From: Gammaproteobacteria bacterium
GTDB taxonomy: Bacteria; Pseudomonadota; Gammaproteobacteria; Steroidobacterales; Woeseiaceae
Length of the DNA stretch: 50,208 bases
Assembly (NCBI GenBank): GCA_003331585.1
Contig: QOPG01000001.1
Coordinates: 1-50,208, forward strand
Reading direction: 5' to 3'
A model generated the notes under the pieces. It saw only the letters and a program-made list of their open reading frames with translations. It was not told the DNA's origin and searched no databases. Of this stretch, positions 1 to 9,563 are shown piece by piece. Each line of letters opens with the position of its first letter. Position 1 is the first letter of the stretch. Position numbers and translations under genes: made by a program.

Positions 1-2
1 AA

Positions 3-317
3 TTAATATGATTGAAACAAAGAATTTGATGGATTGAGAGAGGGGTGATCTGAATCCAAGCATCTAAATTCAAGTATCAAACCAGTCATCGGGACATCCC
101 CTCCACTGCCTCGGGTGCTAATCTCAGTCTGCAAGAATGTCTTTTCTTGTTGTGAGCACACTTCCTTAGCTTTTTCATAAACTTTCTCTAGGCCATCATT
201 GATACTTATTGAAGATTCAGAAGAAATAACATAGGAACTTGGCCCCGTTAGAATGGCTTCACTTGTGGTGGTGCATCCAGTGATAAATATAATTAATAGT
301 AATAAATTTTTATACAT
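3..317 (-). CDS. small hypothetical lipoprotein
   Basis: This is a short protein of about 104 residues of unknown function. The ATG at 315-317 is preferred because it puts a textbook lipoprotein signal at the very N-terminus: MYKNLLLLIIFITGC, with the lipobox cysteine at residue 15. The longer frame upstream would need a TTG start and would run into the preceding gene. The mature part is small, with two further cysteines, and has no domain I recognise. It begins 4 bases after the stop of the upstream membrane-anchored gene, so the two are probably cotranscribed. Lipidation and envelope location are inferred from the signal only. Confidence 0.6.
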   Translation of the reverse strand: MYKNLLLLIIFITGCTTTSEAILTGPSSYVISSESSISINDGLEKVYEKAKEVCSQQEKTFLQTEISTRGSGGDVPMTGLILEFRCLDSDHPSLNPSNSLFQSY

Positions 318-321
318 TTGA

Positions 322-828
322 TTATTTCTCCATTTGATCGCAGGGAACTGATAATGAATCAATTAATTGAGTAAACTCTGGTTGAAAATTATTTTTCCTT
401 ACATCCCATACTTCTTTCGAGATGATGCATTCCAAATAATTTTTTCCATTAACATTTCGTGCCATCGGGCCATTTTTTTTCGCCTCAAATAAATCTTCTT
501 GCATTAAACCTGATTTATATTGACTGTAATCATTATTGTATATCCACCAAGCCATGTGCTTATAGGTAGCAATAAGATCCTCATCTTCCTCTTCTATGCC
601 TTGCTTTAACCATTCATGGTATGGCAATCCATTTTCATAAAAAAACTCTGCTGTACGAATTAATGTTTCTGTTCTTGCTTGGTTTTGAGAGTTAAGTGCA
701 ATCTTTTGAGTCTGCCTAAGCTCCATACCAACAAAGATGAGTGATGCAATTATCCCTAGTGCACCTAAAGTCTGTAAAAAACTATTCAGTTTAGTCATAC
801 TGCCAATAGAAAAAATATTCTTATTCAT
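322..828 (-). CDS. membrane-anchored hypothetical protein
   Basis: The protein has 168 residues (158 if the internal ATG at 796-798 is used). It has one N-terminal transmembrane helix, roughly residues 14-35 (LGALGIIASLIFVGMEL), followed directly by a charged, Gln/Ala/Arg-rich helix (RQTQKIALNSQNQARTE) and a soluble domain rich in Trp, Tyr and acidic residues. This N-terminal arrangement resembles a group of uncharacterised single-pass proteins that I associate with marine proteobacteria; no function is known to me. It is followed after 4 bases by the small lipoprotein gene. No clear ribosome binding site is visible at either candidate start. Confidence 0.6.
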   Translation of the reverse strand: MNKNIFSIGSMTKLNSFLQTLGALGIIASLIFVGMELRQTQKIALNSQNQARTETLIRTAEFFYENGLPYHEWLKQGIEEEDEDLIATYKHMAWWIYNNDYSQYKSGLMQEDLFEAKKNGPMARNVNGKNYLECIISKEVWDVRKNNFQPEFTQLIDSLSVPCDQMEK

Positions 829-876
829 AATAAAAAATTAAATTATGAGATTGATATTACAGTTATATATACAAAT

Positions 877-903
877 AAAAAAGGCTCCAATAAATGAAGC
901 CTT
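877..903 (-). terminator. rho-independent terminator downstream of csrA
   Basis: Read on the minus strand, the stem AAGGCT (903-898) pairs with AGCCTT (886-881), extended by one pair beyond a mismatch, with a loop of about a dozen bases. It is followed by a run of six T. It lies 112 bases past the csrA stop and 49 bases before the next minus-strand start, so it would end the csrA transcript. Confidence 0.65.
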
Positions 904-1015
904 AAATATTGATACTTTTTAGCGTTTGATGATCCCTGCGATACAATGCATGAATATAGAGAAGCACTCGTAAAACAGGCAAAAGAATATAGAAAATTCG
1001 AGCTAAAGTATTACT

Positions 1016-1198
1016 TTATTCGAGTTCCTGATCGTCATCGCCTTGAATACGATCATAAATTTCTTCTCTATGAACTGCCACTTCCTTTGGCGCATCGATA
1101 CCAATTCTAACTTGATTCCCTTTTACGCCAAGAACTGTGATCGATACATCCTCACCGATCATGAGCGATTCTCCCGCTCTTCTGGTTAATATGAGCAT
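1016..1198 (-). CDS. csrA: carbon storage regulator CsrA
   Basis: CsrA is a small dimeric RNA-binding protein that binds GGA motifs in mRNA leaders and alters translation or stability. At 60 residues the length is typical, and the opening [15 protein letters not shown] and the central [21 protein letters not shown] are the family signature, including the C-terminal RNA-contacting Val-His-Arg-Glu. The start ATG at 1196-1198 is preceded on the minus strand by a very strong purine-rich site, GAGGGGGGG at 1201-1209. It lies downstream of alaS, the order seen in many gammaproteobacteria. The usual tRNA genes that follow csrA in enterics are not visible here. Confidence 0.96.
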   Translation of the reverse strand: MLILTRRAGESLMIGEDVSITVLGVKGNQVRIGIDAPKEVAVHREEIYDRIQGDDDQELE

Positions 1199-1307
1199 TA
1201 CCCCCCCTCGTAAATCTCATCTGAATCATAAGATTTGCATAAAATACCAAAAAAAACAAAGAATTATATCCACGATTCTTTTGTATCTTTTTAAAATTGA
1301 GAAAAAA

Positions 1308-3902
1308 TTATATTTTAGAAGTTATGAATTCTTTTGCATGCTCAAGGGCTTGATCTAGTTTTTCTGCTTCTGGCCCACCTGCTTGGGCAAAATCTGGTCT
1401 GCCACCGCCTTTACCTCCGACAATTTCAGCTACGATTTTTATTAGGTCGCCGGCATGGATTAAATCCGTATTATGTTTAGTTACACCAATGGCTATTTTC
1501 GCTTTTCCTTCTTCAACCACACCTAATACGATTATGGCATTTTCTAGTTTGTTCTTATAACGATCTATAGATACTCTAAGGTCATTCGCACTAAATCCTT
1601 CTAAACGCTGGATTAATATGCTTGTGTCTTTAATTTTTGTGACTTTTTCTGAGATATCTTCAGAAGAACTGCTAAACATTTTCTGTCTTGATTCTATGAG
1701 TTCCTTTTCTAATGCTTTATTTTTAACCAGTAGTTGCTCAACTTTGGTAAAAATTTTATCGTTAGAGCTTTTTAGGAGTGCCGCTACTTCCTCTACATTC
1801 GTTTTGTAAGTTGATAACCATTTCTCAGCTGCTTCTGCCGTTAGCGCCTCAATTCGTCTAATACCTGACGCGACACCGCTCTCAGAGATAATCTTAAAAA
1901 GACCAATATCACCTGTCCTGTTGACATGCGTCCCTCCACAAAGCTCAATGGAATATTCATCAAAGTTAAGTACTCTCACCTCATCTTCGTATTTTTCGCC
2001 AAACAAAGCCATTGCACCCGACTCAATGGCTTCCTCATAAGCCATTAGATCTATCTTGGCCGCACTATTTTTTCTAATTTCGCTATTTACTTGCTCCTCA
2101 ATCAGAGATATCTCTTCACTTGATAGGGGCTGATTGTGCGAGAAATCAAAACGCAGACGATCCGCATCAACTAATGAGCCTTTCTGGGTTACATGTTTAC
2201 CTAAAATATTCCTTAATGCCGCATGCATTAGATGTGTCGCGGAATGATTTGCTGCGATCTTTAGTCTTTTTTTATCATCGATTGTCATGGTTACTTTTTT
2301 ATCAATCTCTAACTTTCCTTTCTCTAAGATACCATGATGAATAATAGAATTATTCTGTTTTTGCGTGTCCTTAACCCTAAAGATTGCATCTTTCGACTCA
2401 ATGGTGCCTGTATCTCCGACTTGACCGCCTGATTCAGCATAAAAAGGAGTGACGTCGGTCACCACAAACCCTTCTTGTCCATTCGCTAGAGATTTGATTG
2501 TGCTCCCTTCGAAGAATAATTCTTTTATCTGGGCCGCATTTTTTATCTGATCGTAACCAATAAACTTTGAGATTGTATTTACCTTAAGATCATTGTCTGC
2601 AGTTTTTGAAAACTTATTTGCTTTTCTCGCTCGATCTCTTTGAGATGCCATGTTTTTCTCAAAACCCTTATGATCAATTGTGAAATTTCTCTCTCTGGCA
2701 ATATCATTGGTTAAGTCAACTGGGAATCCATAGGTATCATAAAGCTTAAAAACAATATCGCCTGGCAGAATGTCATTTTTCATAACCTTGATGGCTTCCT
2801 CTAGTATCTCAATTCCTTGATCTAAAGTAATAGCAAAACGAATTTCTTCTTGTTTAATGATATCTTCAATCTGTTCTTTCTGACTCAACAATGCGGGGTA
2901 TGCTTCGCCCATTTCTTTCGCGAGAGGTTCCAGTAATTTATAAAAGAAAGGTTCATTAATTTTTAATTTTTTTCCATGACGTATGGCCCTTCTCATGATT
3001 CTTCTGAGAACGTAACTTCTTCCTTCATTTCCCGGTATGACGCCATCCACAATTAAAAAAGAACAAGCTCTAATATGATCTACGATTACATTCAGAGAAC
3101 TCGAAGAAGATGATTTTAAATCAAGGATCTTAGCGGTGGATTGAATAAGATTATCAAATAGATCTATCTCATAATTACTGTGAACAGACTGCATCACAGC
3201 GGCTAGCCTTTCAAGACCCATTCCCGTGTCAACTGAAGGTTTTGGAAGAGGCGTCATATCCCCATTCTCAGAACGATCAAATTGCATGAAGACTAAATTC
3301 CAGATCTCAATAAATCTATCCCCGTCTTCATCCGCAGAACCCGGTGGACCTCCTTCAATATCTGCGCCATGATCATAAAATATTTCACTACATGGCCCAC
3401 AGGGGCCTGTATCACCCATAGACCAGAAATTATCCTTCTCTCCCATTCTTGAGAATCTCTCCGGATCTACCTTAACTTCATTAAGCCAAATATCTGCAGC
3501 CTCATCGTCTTCCTCAAAAACAGTAACCCATAATTTTTCTTTTGGGAGTTCTAGGGTGTTCGTTAAAAAGTCCCAAGCCTGAATGATAGCTGTCTCTTTA
3601 AAATAATCACCAAAACTGAAATTACCCAGCATTTCGAAAAAAGTATGATGTCTTGCCGTGTACCCAACATTTTCGAGATCATTATGCTTTCCACCGGCTC
3701 TGAGGCATCTTTGAGACGTCACCGCTCGATTATAAGATCTTTTTTCATTCCCAAGGAAAACGTCTTTGAATTGCACCATTCCAGCGTTAGTGAATAACAA
3801 CGTCGCGTCATTATCAGGCACTAATGGAGAGCTCTCTACTATTTCATGGTCTCTATCATTGAAATAATTAAGGAACTGTTGACGTAACTCATTACTGGTC
3901 AT
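1308..3902 (-). CDS. alaS: alanyl-tRNA synthetase
   Basis: Charges tRNA-Ala with alanine in the cytoplasm and edits mischarged Ser/Gly. The N-terminal class II catalytic core contains LVPDNDATLLFTNAGM and the RSYVLRRIMRRAIRHG segment. The editing domain has the zinc motif NHSATHLMH (near residue 555) and the second half ELCGGTH (near residue 655). The C-Ala domain ends with GGKGGGRPDFAQAGG. Full length is about 864 residues, close to the E. coli enzyme. I chose the ATG at 3900-3902 (MTSNELRQQF) by homology; an in-frame ATG at 3911 would add three residues and a TTG at 3917 two more. It sits between recX and csrA, the conserved gammaproteobacterial order. Confidence 0.96.
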   Translation of the reverse strand: MTSNELRQQFLNYFNDRDHEIVESSPLVPDNDATLLFTNAGMVQFKDVFLGNEKRSYNRAVTSQRCLRAGGKHNDLENVGYTARHHTFFEMLGNFSFGDYFKETAIIQAWDFLTNTLELPKEKLWVTVFEEDDEAADIWLNEVKVDPERFSRMGEKDNFWSMGDTGPCGPCSEIFYDHGADIEGGPPGSADEDGDRFIEIWNLVFMQFDRSENGDMTPLPKPSVDTGMGLERLAAVMQSVHSNYEIDLFDNLIQSTAKILDLKSSSSSSLNVIVDHIRACSFLIVDGVIPGNEGRSYVLRRIMRRAIRHGKKLKINEPFFYKLLEPLAKEMGEAYPALLSQKEQIEDIIKQEEIRFAITLDQGIEILEEAIKVMKNDILPGDIVFKLYDTYGFPVDLTNDIARERNFTIDHKGFEKNMASQRDRARKANKFSKTADNDLKVNTISKFIGYDQIKNAAQIKELFFEGSTIKSLANGQEGFVVTDVTPFYAESGGQVGDTGTIESKDAIFRVKDTQKQNNSIIHHGILEKGKLEIDKKVTMTIDDKKRLKIAANHSATHLMHAALRNILGKHVTQKGSLVDADRLRFDFSHNQPLSSEEISLIEEQVNSEIRKNSAAKIDLMAYEEAIESGAMALFGEKYEDEVRVLNFDEYSIELCGGTHVNRTGDIGLFKIISESGVASGIRRIEALTAEAAEKWLSTYKTNVEEVAALLKSSNDKIFTKVEQLLVKNKALEKELIESRQKMFSSSSEDISEKVTKIKDTSILIQRLEGFSANDLRVSIDRYKNKLENAIIVLGVVEEGKAKIAIGVTKHNTDLIHAGDLIKIVAEIVGGKGGGRPDFAQAGGPEAEKLDQALEHAKEFITSKI

Positions 3903-4002
3903 GGATTTCATAATCAATTATTTTATAGATAAATTTTATTCTTTACATTGTTTTAAATGTAAATATGTATTTACCGCAGTTTTATTACTCTAAATTTAAT
4001 GA

Positions 4003-4497
4003 TTAATTAAGTATTTTTCTGATGATTTCATTCTCAAAGCCCCTCGATTGGAGAAATCGTATTTGTTTGGCTTTTTTATTGAAATCGGCTGGAAGATTGT
4101 TCCCAAATTTTTTAATTCTTACTTCATGTGCTAACTCTAACCAGTTCATATCCAAATTATCCAATGCGCGAAAAATTGATTGAGATGGTAGGTTTTTTTG
4201 TTCTAGTTCTTGAGTTATTTTAAGCTGCCCTTTTCCTTGCTTGATTCTAGATCTTATAAATGACTCGATGAAGCGACTGTCATTTTGGAGGCCATCTTCG
4301 GTTAATCGCTCAACGACTGATGACGATACTTCATCAGAAAAGCCTTTGGAACGCAGTTTATTGATGAGTTCTTTTTGCCCATATTCTCGTAATGCAAGAA
4401 AATCCATAGCTTTCTTTCTAGCATACTTAGGATCTAAAAACTTACTGTCTTTAGAATCAAAAAGATCCGAATTAAGATCGCGAAATGATTTGCTCAC
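4003..4497 (-). CDS. recX: RecA regulator RecX
   Basis: RecX binds RecA filaments and limits recombinase activity. The protein has 164 residues and is built of three-helix RecX repeats: an ALREYGQKELINKLRSKGF segment, a FIRSRIKQGKGQLKITQEL segment and a C-terminal RFLQSRGFENEIIRKIL segment. The start is GTG at 4497-4495, giving MSKSFRDLNSD. It begins 11 bases after the recA stop, so it is almost certainly translated from the recA transcript, as in E. coli where read-through from recA sets the RecX level. alaS follows 100 bases downstream of its stop. Confidence 0.9.
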   Translation of the reverse strand: MSKSFRDLNSDLFDSKDSKFLDPKYARKKAMDFLALREYGQKELINKLRSKGFSDEVSSSVVERLTEDGLQNDSRFIESFIRSRIKQGKGQLKITQELEQKNLPSQSIFRALDNLDMNWLELAHEVRIKKFGNNLPADFNKKAKQIRFLQSRGFENEIIRKILN

Positions 4498-4508
4498 ATT
4501 AATATGAA

Positions 4509-5558
4509 CTATGCCTTATCATCCGCGTTTTCTTTTTCTTCAGATTCCTTGTCAGATTCAGCATCTTCATTTGGAAGTAATTTTGCACGAATCTGATCTT
4601 CTATTTCTTTTGCTATTTCTGGATTTGATCGAAGAAATGCACGAACATTTTCTTTACCTTGGCCAATCCGATCTTCTTTATAACTGTACCAAGAACCGGA
4701 TTTTTCAATAAGCTCTTGATCTACACCATAATCGATTATTTCTCCTTCCCTAGAAATACCTTCTCCATACAATATTTCAAACTCAGCCATTCTAAATGGA
4801 GGAGAAACTTTATTTTTTACAACTTTAACTCGTGTTTGGTTTCCAATAATTTCGTCACCTTTTTTTATAGCTCCAATTCGACGAATATCCAACCTCACTG
4901 AAGAATAAAATTTGAGTGCATTACCGCCCGTTGTTGTCTCTGGACTTCCAAACATCACGCCTATTTTCATTCTGATTTGATTAATAAAGATAACCATGGT
5001 GTTAGAACGCTTAATATTTCCTGTTAGTTTCCTGAGCGCTTGTGACATAAGTCTGGCTTGCAGGCCCATGTGTGAATCGCCCATATCACCCTCAATTTCT
5101 GCCTTGGGAGTCAACGCAGCAACTGAATCGACAACAATAATGTCTACAGCACTGGACCTGACTAACATATCTGTTATCTCAAGTGCTTGTTCGCCTGTAT
5201 CTGGCTGAGAAACGAGCAACTCATCAACATCCACCCCTAATTTCTCTGCATACTTTGGATCAAGAGCATGTTCAGCATCAACAAAGGCTGCTGTTCCACC
5301 TGCTTTTTGCGCTTCGGCGATCACCTGGAGGGTCAAAGTAGTCTTACCAGAAGATTCGGGCCCATATATCTCAACTACTCTCCCCTTGGGAAGGCCGCCA
5401 ATCCCTAGCGCGACATCCAAACCAATGGATCCAGTTGAGATGGACTCAAAGAATTTCACAGCCTCGTTATCTCCTAACCGCATCACTGAGCCTTTACCAA
5501 ACTGTTTATCTATCTGGCCAAGTGCTGCATCTAGCGCACGTTTTCTTTCATCATCCAT
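4509..5558 (-). CDS. recA: DNA recombinase RecA
   Basis: RecA forms filaments on single-stranded DNA, performs ATP-dependent strand exchange and triggers LexA cleavage where LexA is present. Visible motifs are the Walker [10 protein letters not shown], the Walker B-like [12 protein letters not shown], the L2 loop region [15 protein letters not shown] and a very acidic C-terminal tail ([14 protein letters not shown]), which is typical of the family. The ATG at 5556-5558 ([13 protein letters not shown]) matches the usual RecA N-terminus; a GTG four codons upstream is possible. It lies 64 bases downstream of pncC from this start and is followed by recX. No CTGT-N8-ACAG LexA operator is visible in the spacer. 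Confidence 0.98.
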   Translation of the reverse strand: MDDERKRALDAALGQIDKQFGKGSVMRLGDNEAVKFFESISTGSIGLDVALGIGGLPKGRVVEIYGPESSGKTTLTLQVIAEAQKAGGTAAFVDAEHALDPKYAEKLGVDVDELLVSQPDTGEQALEITDMLVRSSAVDIIVVDSVAALTPKAEIEGDMGDSHMGLQARLMSQALRKLTGNIKRSNTMVIFINQIRMKIGVMFGSPETTTGGNALKFYSSVRLDIRRIGAIKKGDEIIGNQTRVKVVKNKVSPPFRMAEFEILYGEGISREGEIIDYGVDQELIEKSGSWYSYKEDRIGQGKENVRAFLRSNPEIAKEIEDQIRAKLLPNEDAESDKESEEKENADDKA

Positions 5559-5622
5559 AGTATTTTTCACTCGTTTATTTTTTTGATTAGATCACTATTA
5601 TTTCATATTTAAAAATAATTAG

Positions 5623-6138
5623 TTAGACAGATTTAGAGATTTTTATTCTTTCATTTATACCCAGAAGTGCCATTATCGCTGATTGATTTCGTATCTCATT
5701 TCTATCTCCCGAAAAAACAAATAATTCAGATTCTAAAGCAAATTTATCTTGGATTTTTACTCCCCATGCAATCCAAACTGTCCCGACTGGTTTTTCGACA
5801 GTGCCTCCCGTAGGCCCTGCAATCCCTGTAACAGCAAGGGAAAAATCAGAATTATTTATTTTTGCGACGCGCTCAGCCATTTTTTTTGCTGTGAACTCGC
5901 TTACTGCGCCAAACCTCAAAAGATCCTCTGTATTTATTCCAAGTAATTTAGTCTTTGCATCGTCACTGTATGTCACTAACCCTTGAGAAAAACAATTCGA
6001 ACTTCCTGGAATATCGGTAATCAATTTAGATATAAGTCCACCAGTACATGATTCTGCAACCGACAAATTAACTTTACAATTGATTGCATTTTTTACGACA
6101 TTTCGAGCGATGTCTTGCATTGAATTATTGTCTGCCAT
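5623..6138 (-). CDS. pncC: nicotinamide-nucleotide amidohydrolase PncC (CinA C-terminal domain type)
   Basis: Hydrolyses nicotinamide mononucleotide to nicotinate mononucleotide, recycling pyridine nucleotides. The 171-residue protein corresponds to the CinA C-terminal domain alone, the usual gammaproteobacterial form, without the N-terminal MoaB-like domain. The signature VAESCTGGLISKLITDIPGSS, the segment GAVSEFTAKKMAERV and the AVTGIAGPTGG loop are present. Its ATG overlaps the stop of the upstream glycosyltransferase by one base (TAATG), indicating translational coupling. It precedes recA, as in many relatives. NadE at 13564 acts later in the same NAD economy. Confidence 0.9.
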   Translation of the reverse strand: MADNNSMQDIARNVVKNAINCKVNLSVAESCTGGLISKLITDIPGSSNCFSQGLVTYSDDAKTKLLGINTEDLLRFGAVSEFTAKKMAERVAKINNSDFSLAVTGIAGPTGGTVEKPVGTVWIAWGVKIQDKFALESELFVFSGDRNEIRNQSAIMALLGINERIKISKSV

Positions 6139-7217
6139 TAAATTAAATTCTCATATAACTTTGTGTGTTTATCAATCATCTCATCAATTGAAAATTGGTT
6201 CTTTATCCATTCTTTTGCATTAATTGAGCATGTTAATCTGAATTTTTTGTTTACAATAAAATATTCAATATTCTTTTGCAGAGATTCTTTGTCTCCCAAT
6301 TCAGACAATAGTCCTGTTTCTTTGTGATGAACCACCTCTGGAATACCCCCTACCCTAAAAGCCGCAATTGGTACTCCAACAGCAGCAGCTTTGAGAAGTG
6401 AGACGCCAAGACCTTCTCTGACCGCACAATGAACTACCAAATCAAAATGTGAAAAGTAATTATCTAAGTCATAAAGAAAACCACAAAATTTTATACTTTT
6501 ACTGAGATTGTTTTCGGCTGATATTTTTCGTAAATGAGCTTCTAATTTCCCCTGCCCGAATACCAGTAATTTAATTCTTGAATTCGATCTTTTTAGCTCA
6601 GAAAAAATCTCAATCAGTTGCTCATGTCCTTTTCGAGGAATGAGTTGACCAACAGTCGCAATCACAAAATCATCATCTTCAAGGTTAAATTTTTCTAGAA
6701 AAACAGATTTACTCTCTTGCTTACTGAGCTGATTTAGATCGACTGCACTTTTTATTAAGGTTAACTTATTCTTATCAATGCCTACCTCAGAGGTCTCGTC
6801 ATATATTTTCTTAGAAATCGCAATTATTTTTTTAAACAAGCTGCATCTTATCTTGGATATAATATTAGGCTCATAACTGTCCACTCTTCTGGATAGCACA
6901 TTTGAAACTGACATTGATTTAGCGATAAACCCTGATAAAAAGTCAGCACCCTTGCGACTATGACAATGAATAATATCCGGTTTTTCACGGCGAATAATTT
7001 TATATAAATTTAAAGCAAAAATAAGATCGAAATCACTTTTGCAAGCCAGTCCAATCACTTTAATACCTATTTTTTCTAACTGGTTTTTCAGGAATGATTC
7101 AGGGTGACATATAACGATATTTTTAATTCCTTTTTGATCTAACCCTGAGCAAAGATAGAGAACCTGCTGAGGGCCGCCATAAAAATTTCTTCCATTTTCG
7201 ATATGTAATATCTTCAT
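6138..7217 (-). CDS. GT4-family glycosyltransferase
   Basis: Probable GT-B fold, retaining glycosyltransferase of 359 residues using a nucleotide sugar. The N-terminal acceptor domain opens MKILHIENGRNFYGGPQQVLYL, with the GGxQQ loop common in GT4 enzymes, and contains the HCHSRKGAD segment. The C-terminal donor domain has VIATVGQLIPRKGHEQL and the EGLGVSLLKAAAVGVPIAAFRVGGIPEVV region, with the E-x7-E pair altered to E-x7-A. The product may be lipopolysaccharide core or another envelope glycan, but the acceptor is unknown. It is coupled to pncC by a one-base overlap and lies between the recA and aspS gene blocks, which are separate in most relatives. Confidence 0.8.
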   Translation of the reverse strand: MKILHIENGRNFYGGPQQVLYLCSGLDQKGIKNIVICHPESFLKNQLEKIGIKVIGLACKSDFDLIFALNLYKIIRREKPDIIHCHSRKGADFLSGFIAKSMSVSNVLSRRVDSYEPNIISKIRCSLFKKIIAISKKIYDETSEVGIDKNKLTLIKSAVDLNQLSKQESKSVFLEKFNLEDDDFVIATVGQLIPRKGHEQLIEIFSELKRSNSRIKLLVFGQGKLEAHLRKISAENNLSKSIKFCGFLYDLDNYFSHFDLVVHCAVREGLGVSLLKAAAVGVPIAAFRVGGIPEVVHHKETGLLSELGDKESLQKNIEYFIVNKKFRLTCSINAKEWIKNQFSIDEMIDKHTKLYENLI

Positions 7218-7276
7218 TGAATCAATATTTTATATAAATTGAATTAAAGCAAGTAAAAATTTGAGGTAAATTTATG

Positions 7277-7708
7277 TTATGAATTCAAGCTAAGTTTTTT
7301 AAGTGATTCTTTGTTTGTCCAAGACCAAACCATTTGAATTGCATCTTCAATGTTGACCCACTCATAATTACTGTGCTCCTTCGAGTTCAATTTAATCGTA
7401 AGAGGCCGTTCCAATTCATAATAAAACTCATATTCAATATTTTCTTTAGTATTATTATCGTATTTATGCTTCCATCTTTGATCTATGGTGAAAGTTCGAT
7501 AGACGCCTGTGGAAATCATAGTTCCTTCATTGGTCAGCCCTGTTTCCTCCTGCAATTCTCGTAGAGCTGCATCGTATTTTTTTTCACTATTATTGAGGCT
7601 ACCGGTTATCGATTGCCAACAAGGAAAAGGATCGGTTCTTTTTATAACTAAAATCTTTAGATCTTTTGTATAAACAACCACGAGAACTGATTCGGGTCGA
7701 CGATACAT
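7277..7708 (-). CDS. nudB: dihydroneopterin triphosphate diphosphatase NudB
   Basis: A Nudix hydrolase of 143 residues that removes pyrophosphate from dihydroneopterin triphosphate in folate synthesis. The Nudix box is intact: G-SLNNS-E-KKYDAAL-REL-Q-EE-T-GL. The N-terminus YRRPESVLVVVY, the CWQSITGSL stretch before the box and the C-terminal YEWV...WSWTNKESL follow E. coli NudB closely. It starts 5 bases after the aspS stop, the same aspS-nudB pairing as in enterics. The yebC-ruvC genes that follow in E. coli are absent; the glycosyltransferase comes next instead. Confidence 0.88.
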   Translation of the reverse strand: MYRRPESVLVVVYTKDLKILVIKRTDPFPCWQSITGSLNNSEKKYDAALRELQEETGLTNEGTMISTGVYRTFTIDQRWKHKYDNNTKENIEYEFYYELERPLTIKLNSKEHSNYEWVNIEDAIQMVWSWTNKESLKKLSLNS

Positions 7709-7713
7709 CTAGT

Positions 7714-9492
7714 TCATTTTGTTTCAGTTATGACTGGTCTTAATCTGATGCCAGTTTCTTTTAATTGTTCAGGGGAAACTTCGCCTGGTGCATCAGTTAA
7801 AGGGCAACTCGCTGACTGTGTTTTTGGAAATGCAATAACATCTCTAATGCTCTCTGCTCCAGACATCAGCATAATCATCCTATCTAACCCAAATGCTATG
7901 CCACCGTGAGGTGGGCATCCATATTCTAGAGCATGCAATAAGAAGCCAAATTTTTCCTGCGCCTCCTCATCACTGATATCTAAAAGTTTAAATACTGCTG
8001 CTTGCATTGCTTTATTGTGAATCCTTATCGATCCACCTCCGATCTCAGAGCCATTTAAAACCATGTCATAAGCTTTAGATAGGACCGTTCCAGGATTCTT
8101 CTCTAATTCCTTCACACTATCTATTGATGGCGCTGTAAAAGGATGATGTAACGATGTCCATCTATTGGAATTTTTATCTTGTTCAAACATTGGAAAGTCT
8201 ACTATCCATAGCGGCTTCCATCCCTCTTCAATAAACCCAAAATCTTCTCCAATTTTAACTCTTAATGCGCCAAGTGAATCATTAACAATGTTAGATTTGT
8301 CTGCTCCAAAGAAAACAATATCTCCATTTTCAATACTGAGTTTTTGGATTAACTCATCGACAACTGCGTCTGGCAGAAATTTCAAAATTGGAGATTGTAA
8401 TCCTTCTTTCTTTTTGGAGATATCTTCAGCTTTTATATAAGCCAACCCTTTTGCGCCATATCTCCCAACAAATTTTGTGTAATCATCAATTTCTTTTCTA
8501 CTGAGTTTGCTTCCCTGTGGAATTTTTAATGCAGCAACTCTTCCTTCTTTATCTTGTGCGGGTCCTGAAAAAACTTTAAATTCGACATTAGTCATTAGAT
8601 CCGAAATATCGATTAATTCCATAGGAATTCTTAAATCAGGCTTATCAGAGCCAAATCTATGCATTGCTTCGGCATAGGACATTCTTGGAAATTCATCAGG
8701 CAGAGCAATATCCATAACTTTCTTGAAAACGAACCTCATCAATGCTTCCATTTTGCTCATCACTGAATCTTGATCCACAAAACTCATTTCAATATCAAGT
8801 TGAGTAAACTCTGGTTGGCGATCAGCTCTTAAATCTTCATCACGAAAACAACGAACTATCTGATAGTAACGATCAAATCCTGACATCATTAATAATTGTT
8901 TAAATATTTGCGGAGATTGAGGTAAAGCGAAAAATTTTCCCTGATGTGTCCTACTTGGAACAATATAATCGCGAGCACCTTCTGGAGTGGCCCTAGTTAA
9001 CATTGGTGTTTCGGTATCGATAAAACCATTTTCATCAAGAAATATTCGAAGCGCCTGAGTCACTTTATGTCTCAGGCGAAGATTAAATTGCATATTATCT
9101 CGTCTTAAATCGAGATAACGATACTTTAATCTGATTTCTTCATTCGTATTCTCATCATGATGAAAAGGTGGAGTAAGTGAATCATTTAATGTGTCTAATG
9201 CAGTTGCAACTACTTCAATTTCTCCGGTCTTCATATTTGGATTTTTCGTACCGTCAGGTCTCGATCTTACTTTCCCTTTAACAGCCAGAACATACTCACT
9301 TCTTATACGCTCCGCTTCAGAAAAAATATCCTTATTTTCTGGATTAAAAACAACTTGCACTAAACCTTCGCGATCTCTCAAATCAACAAAAATTACACCG
9401 CCATGATCACGTCTTCGATGAACCCATCCAGCAATCGAGACTTCTTGACCTTCATCTTGAATATCTATGTCTCCACAATATTTAGTTCGCAT
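7714..9492 (-). CDS. aspS: aspartyl-tRNA synthetase
   Basis: Charges tRNA-Asp. The 592-residue bacterial-type enzyme has an N-terminal anticodon-binding OB fold ([19 protein letters not shown]), the class II motif 2 region ([21 protein letters not shown]), the bacterial GAD insertion in the middle and motif 3 near the C-terminus ([15 protein letters not shown]). Whether it is discriminating or also charges tRNA-Asn depends on gatCAB, which is not in this window. It is preceded by a strong bidirectional terminator at 9513-9537, so it probably has its own promoter in the short spacer, and nudB follows. Confidence 0.97.
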   Translation of the reverse strand: MRTKYCGDIDIQDEGQEVSIAGWVHRRRDHGGVIFVDLRDREGLVQVVFNPENKDIFSEAERIRSEYVLAVKGKVRSRPDGTKNPNMKTGEIEVVATALDTLNDSLTPPFHHDENTNEEIRLKYRYLDLRRDNMQFNLRLRHKVTQALRIFLDENGFIDTETPMLTRATPEGARDYIVPSRTHQGKFFALPQSPQIFKQLLMMSGFDRYYQIVRCFRDEDLRADRQPEFTQLDIEMSFVDQDSVMSKMEALMRFVFKKVMDIALPDEFPRMSYAEAMHRFGSDKPDLRIPMELIDISDLMTNVEFKVFSGPAQDKEGRVAALKIPQGSKLSRKEIDDYTKFVGRYGAKGLAYIKAEDISKKKEGLQSPILKFLPDAVVDELIQKLSIENGDIVFFGADKSNIVNDSLGALRVKIGEDFGFIEEGWKPLWIVDFPMFEQDKNSNRWTSLHHPFTAPSIDSVKELEKNPGTVLSKAYDMVLNGSEIGGGSIRIHNKAMQAAVFKLLDISDEEAQEKFGFLLHALEYGCPPHGGIAFGLDRMIMLMSGAESIRDVIAFPKTQSASCPLTDAPGEVSPEQLKETGIRLRPVITETK

Positions 9493-9510
9493 GTTGCCCT
9501 TCTTTCGTTT

Positions 9511-9537
9511 AAAAAAATGAGATATTACCTCATTTTT
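9511..9537 (-). terminator. rho-independent terminator between the DUF502 gene and aspS
   Basis: A perfect 9-base inverted repeat, AAAAATGAG (9513-9521) and CTCATTTTT (9529-9537), encloses the 7-base loop ATATTAC. On the minus strand it ends in a run of seven T, and on the plus strand in five T, so it could act both ways. It would end the rluD-pgeF-fmdB-DUF502 transcript 26 bases past the DUF502 stop. Confidence 0.75.
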
Positions 9538-9563
9538 ATTGTTTAATTTATATTTTATTCAAC

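Noticed and set aside
1004-1018. Perfect 15-base palindrome TAAAGTATTACTTTA over the csrA stop codon
   Set aside because: It is short and AT-rich, has no T run in the right place and a better terminator lies downstream, so chance is enough to explain it.
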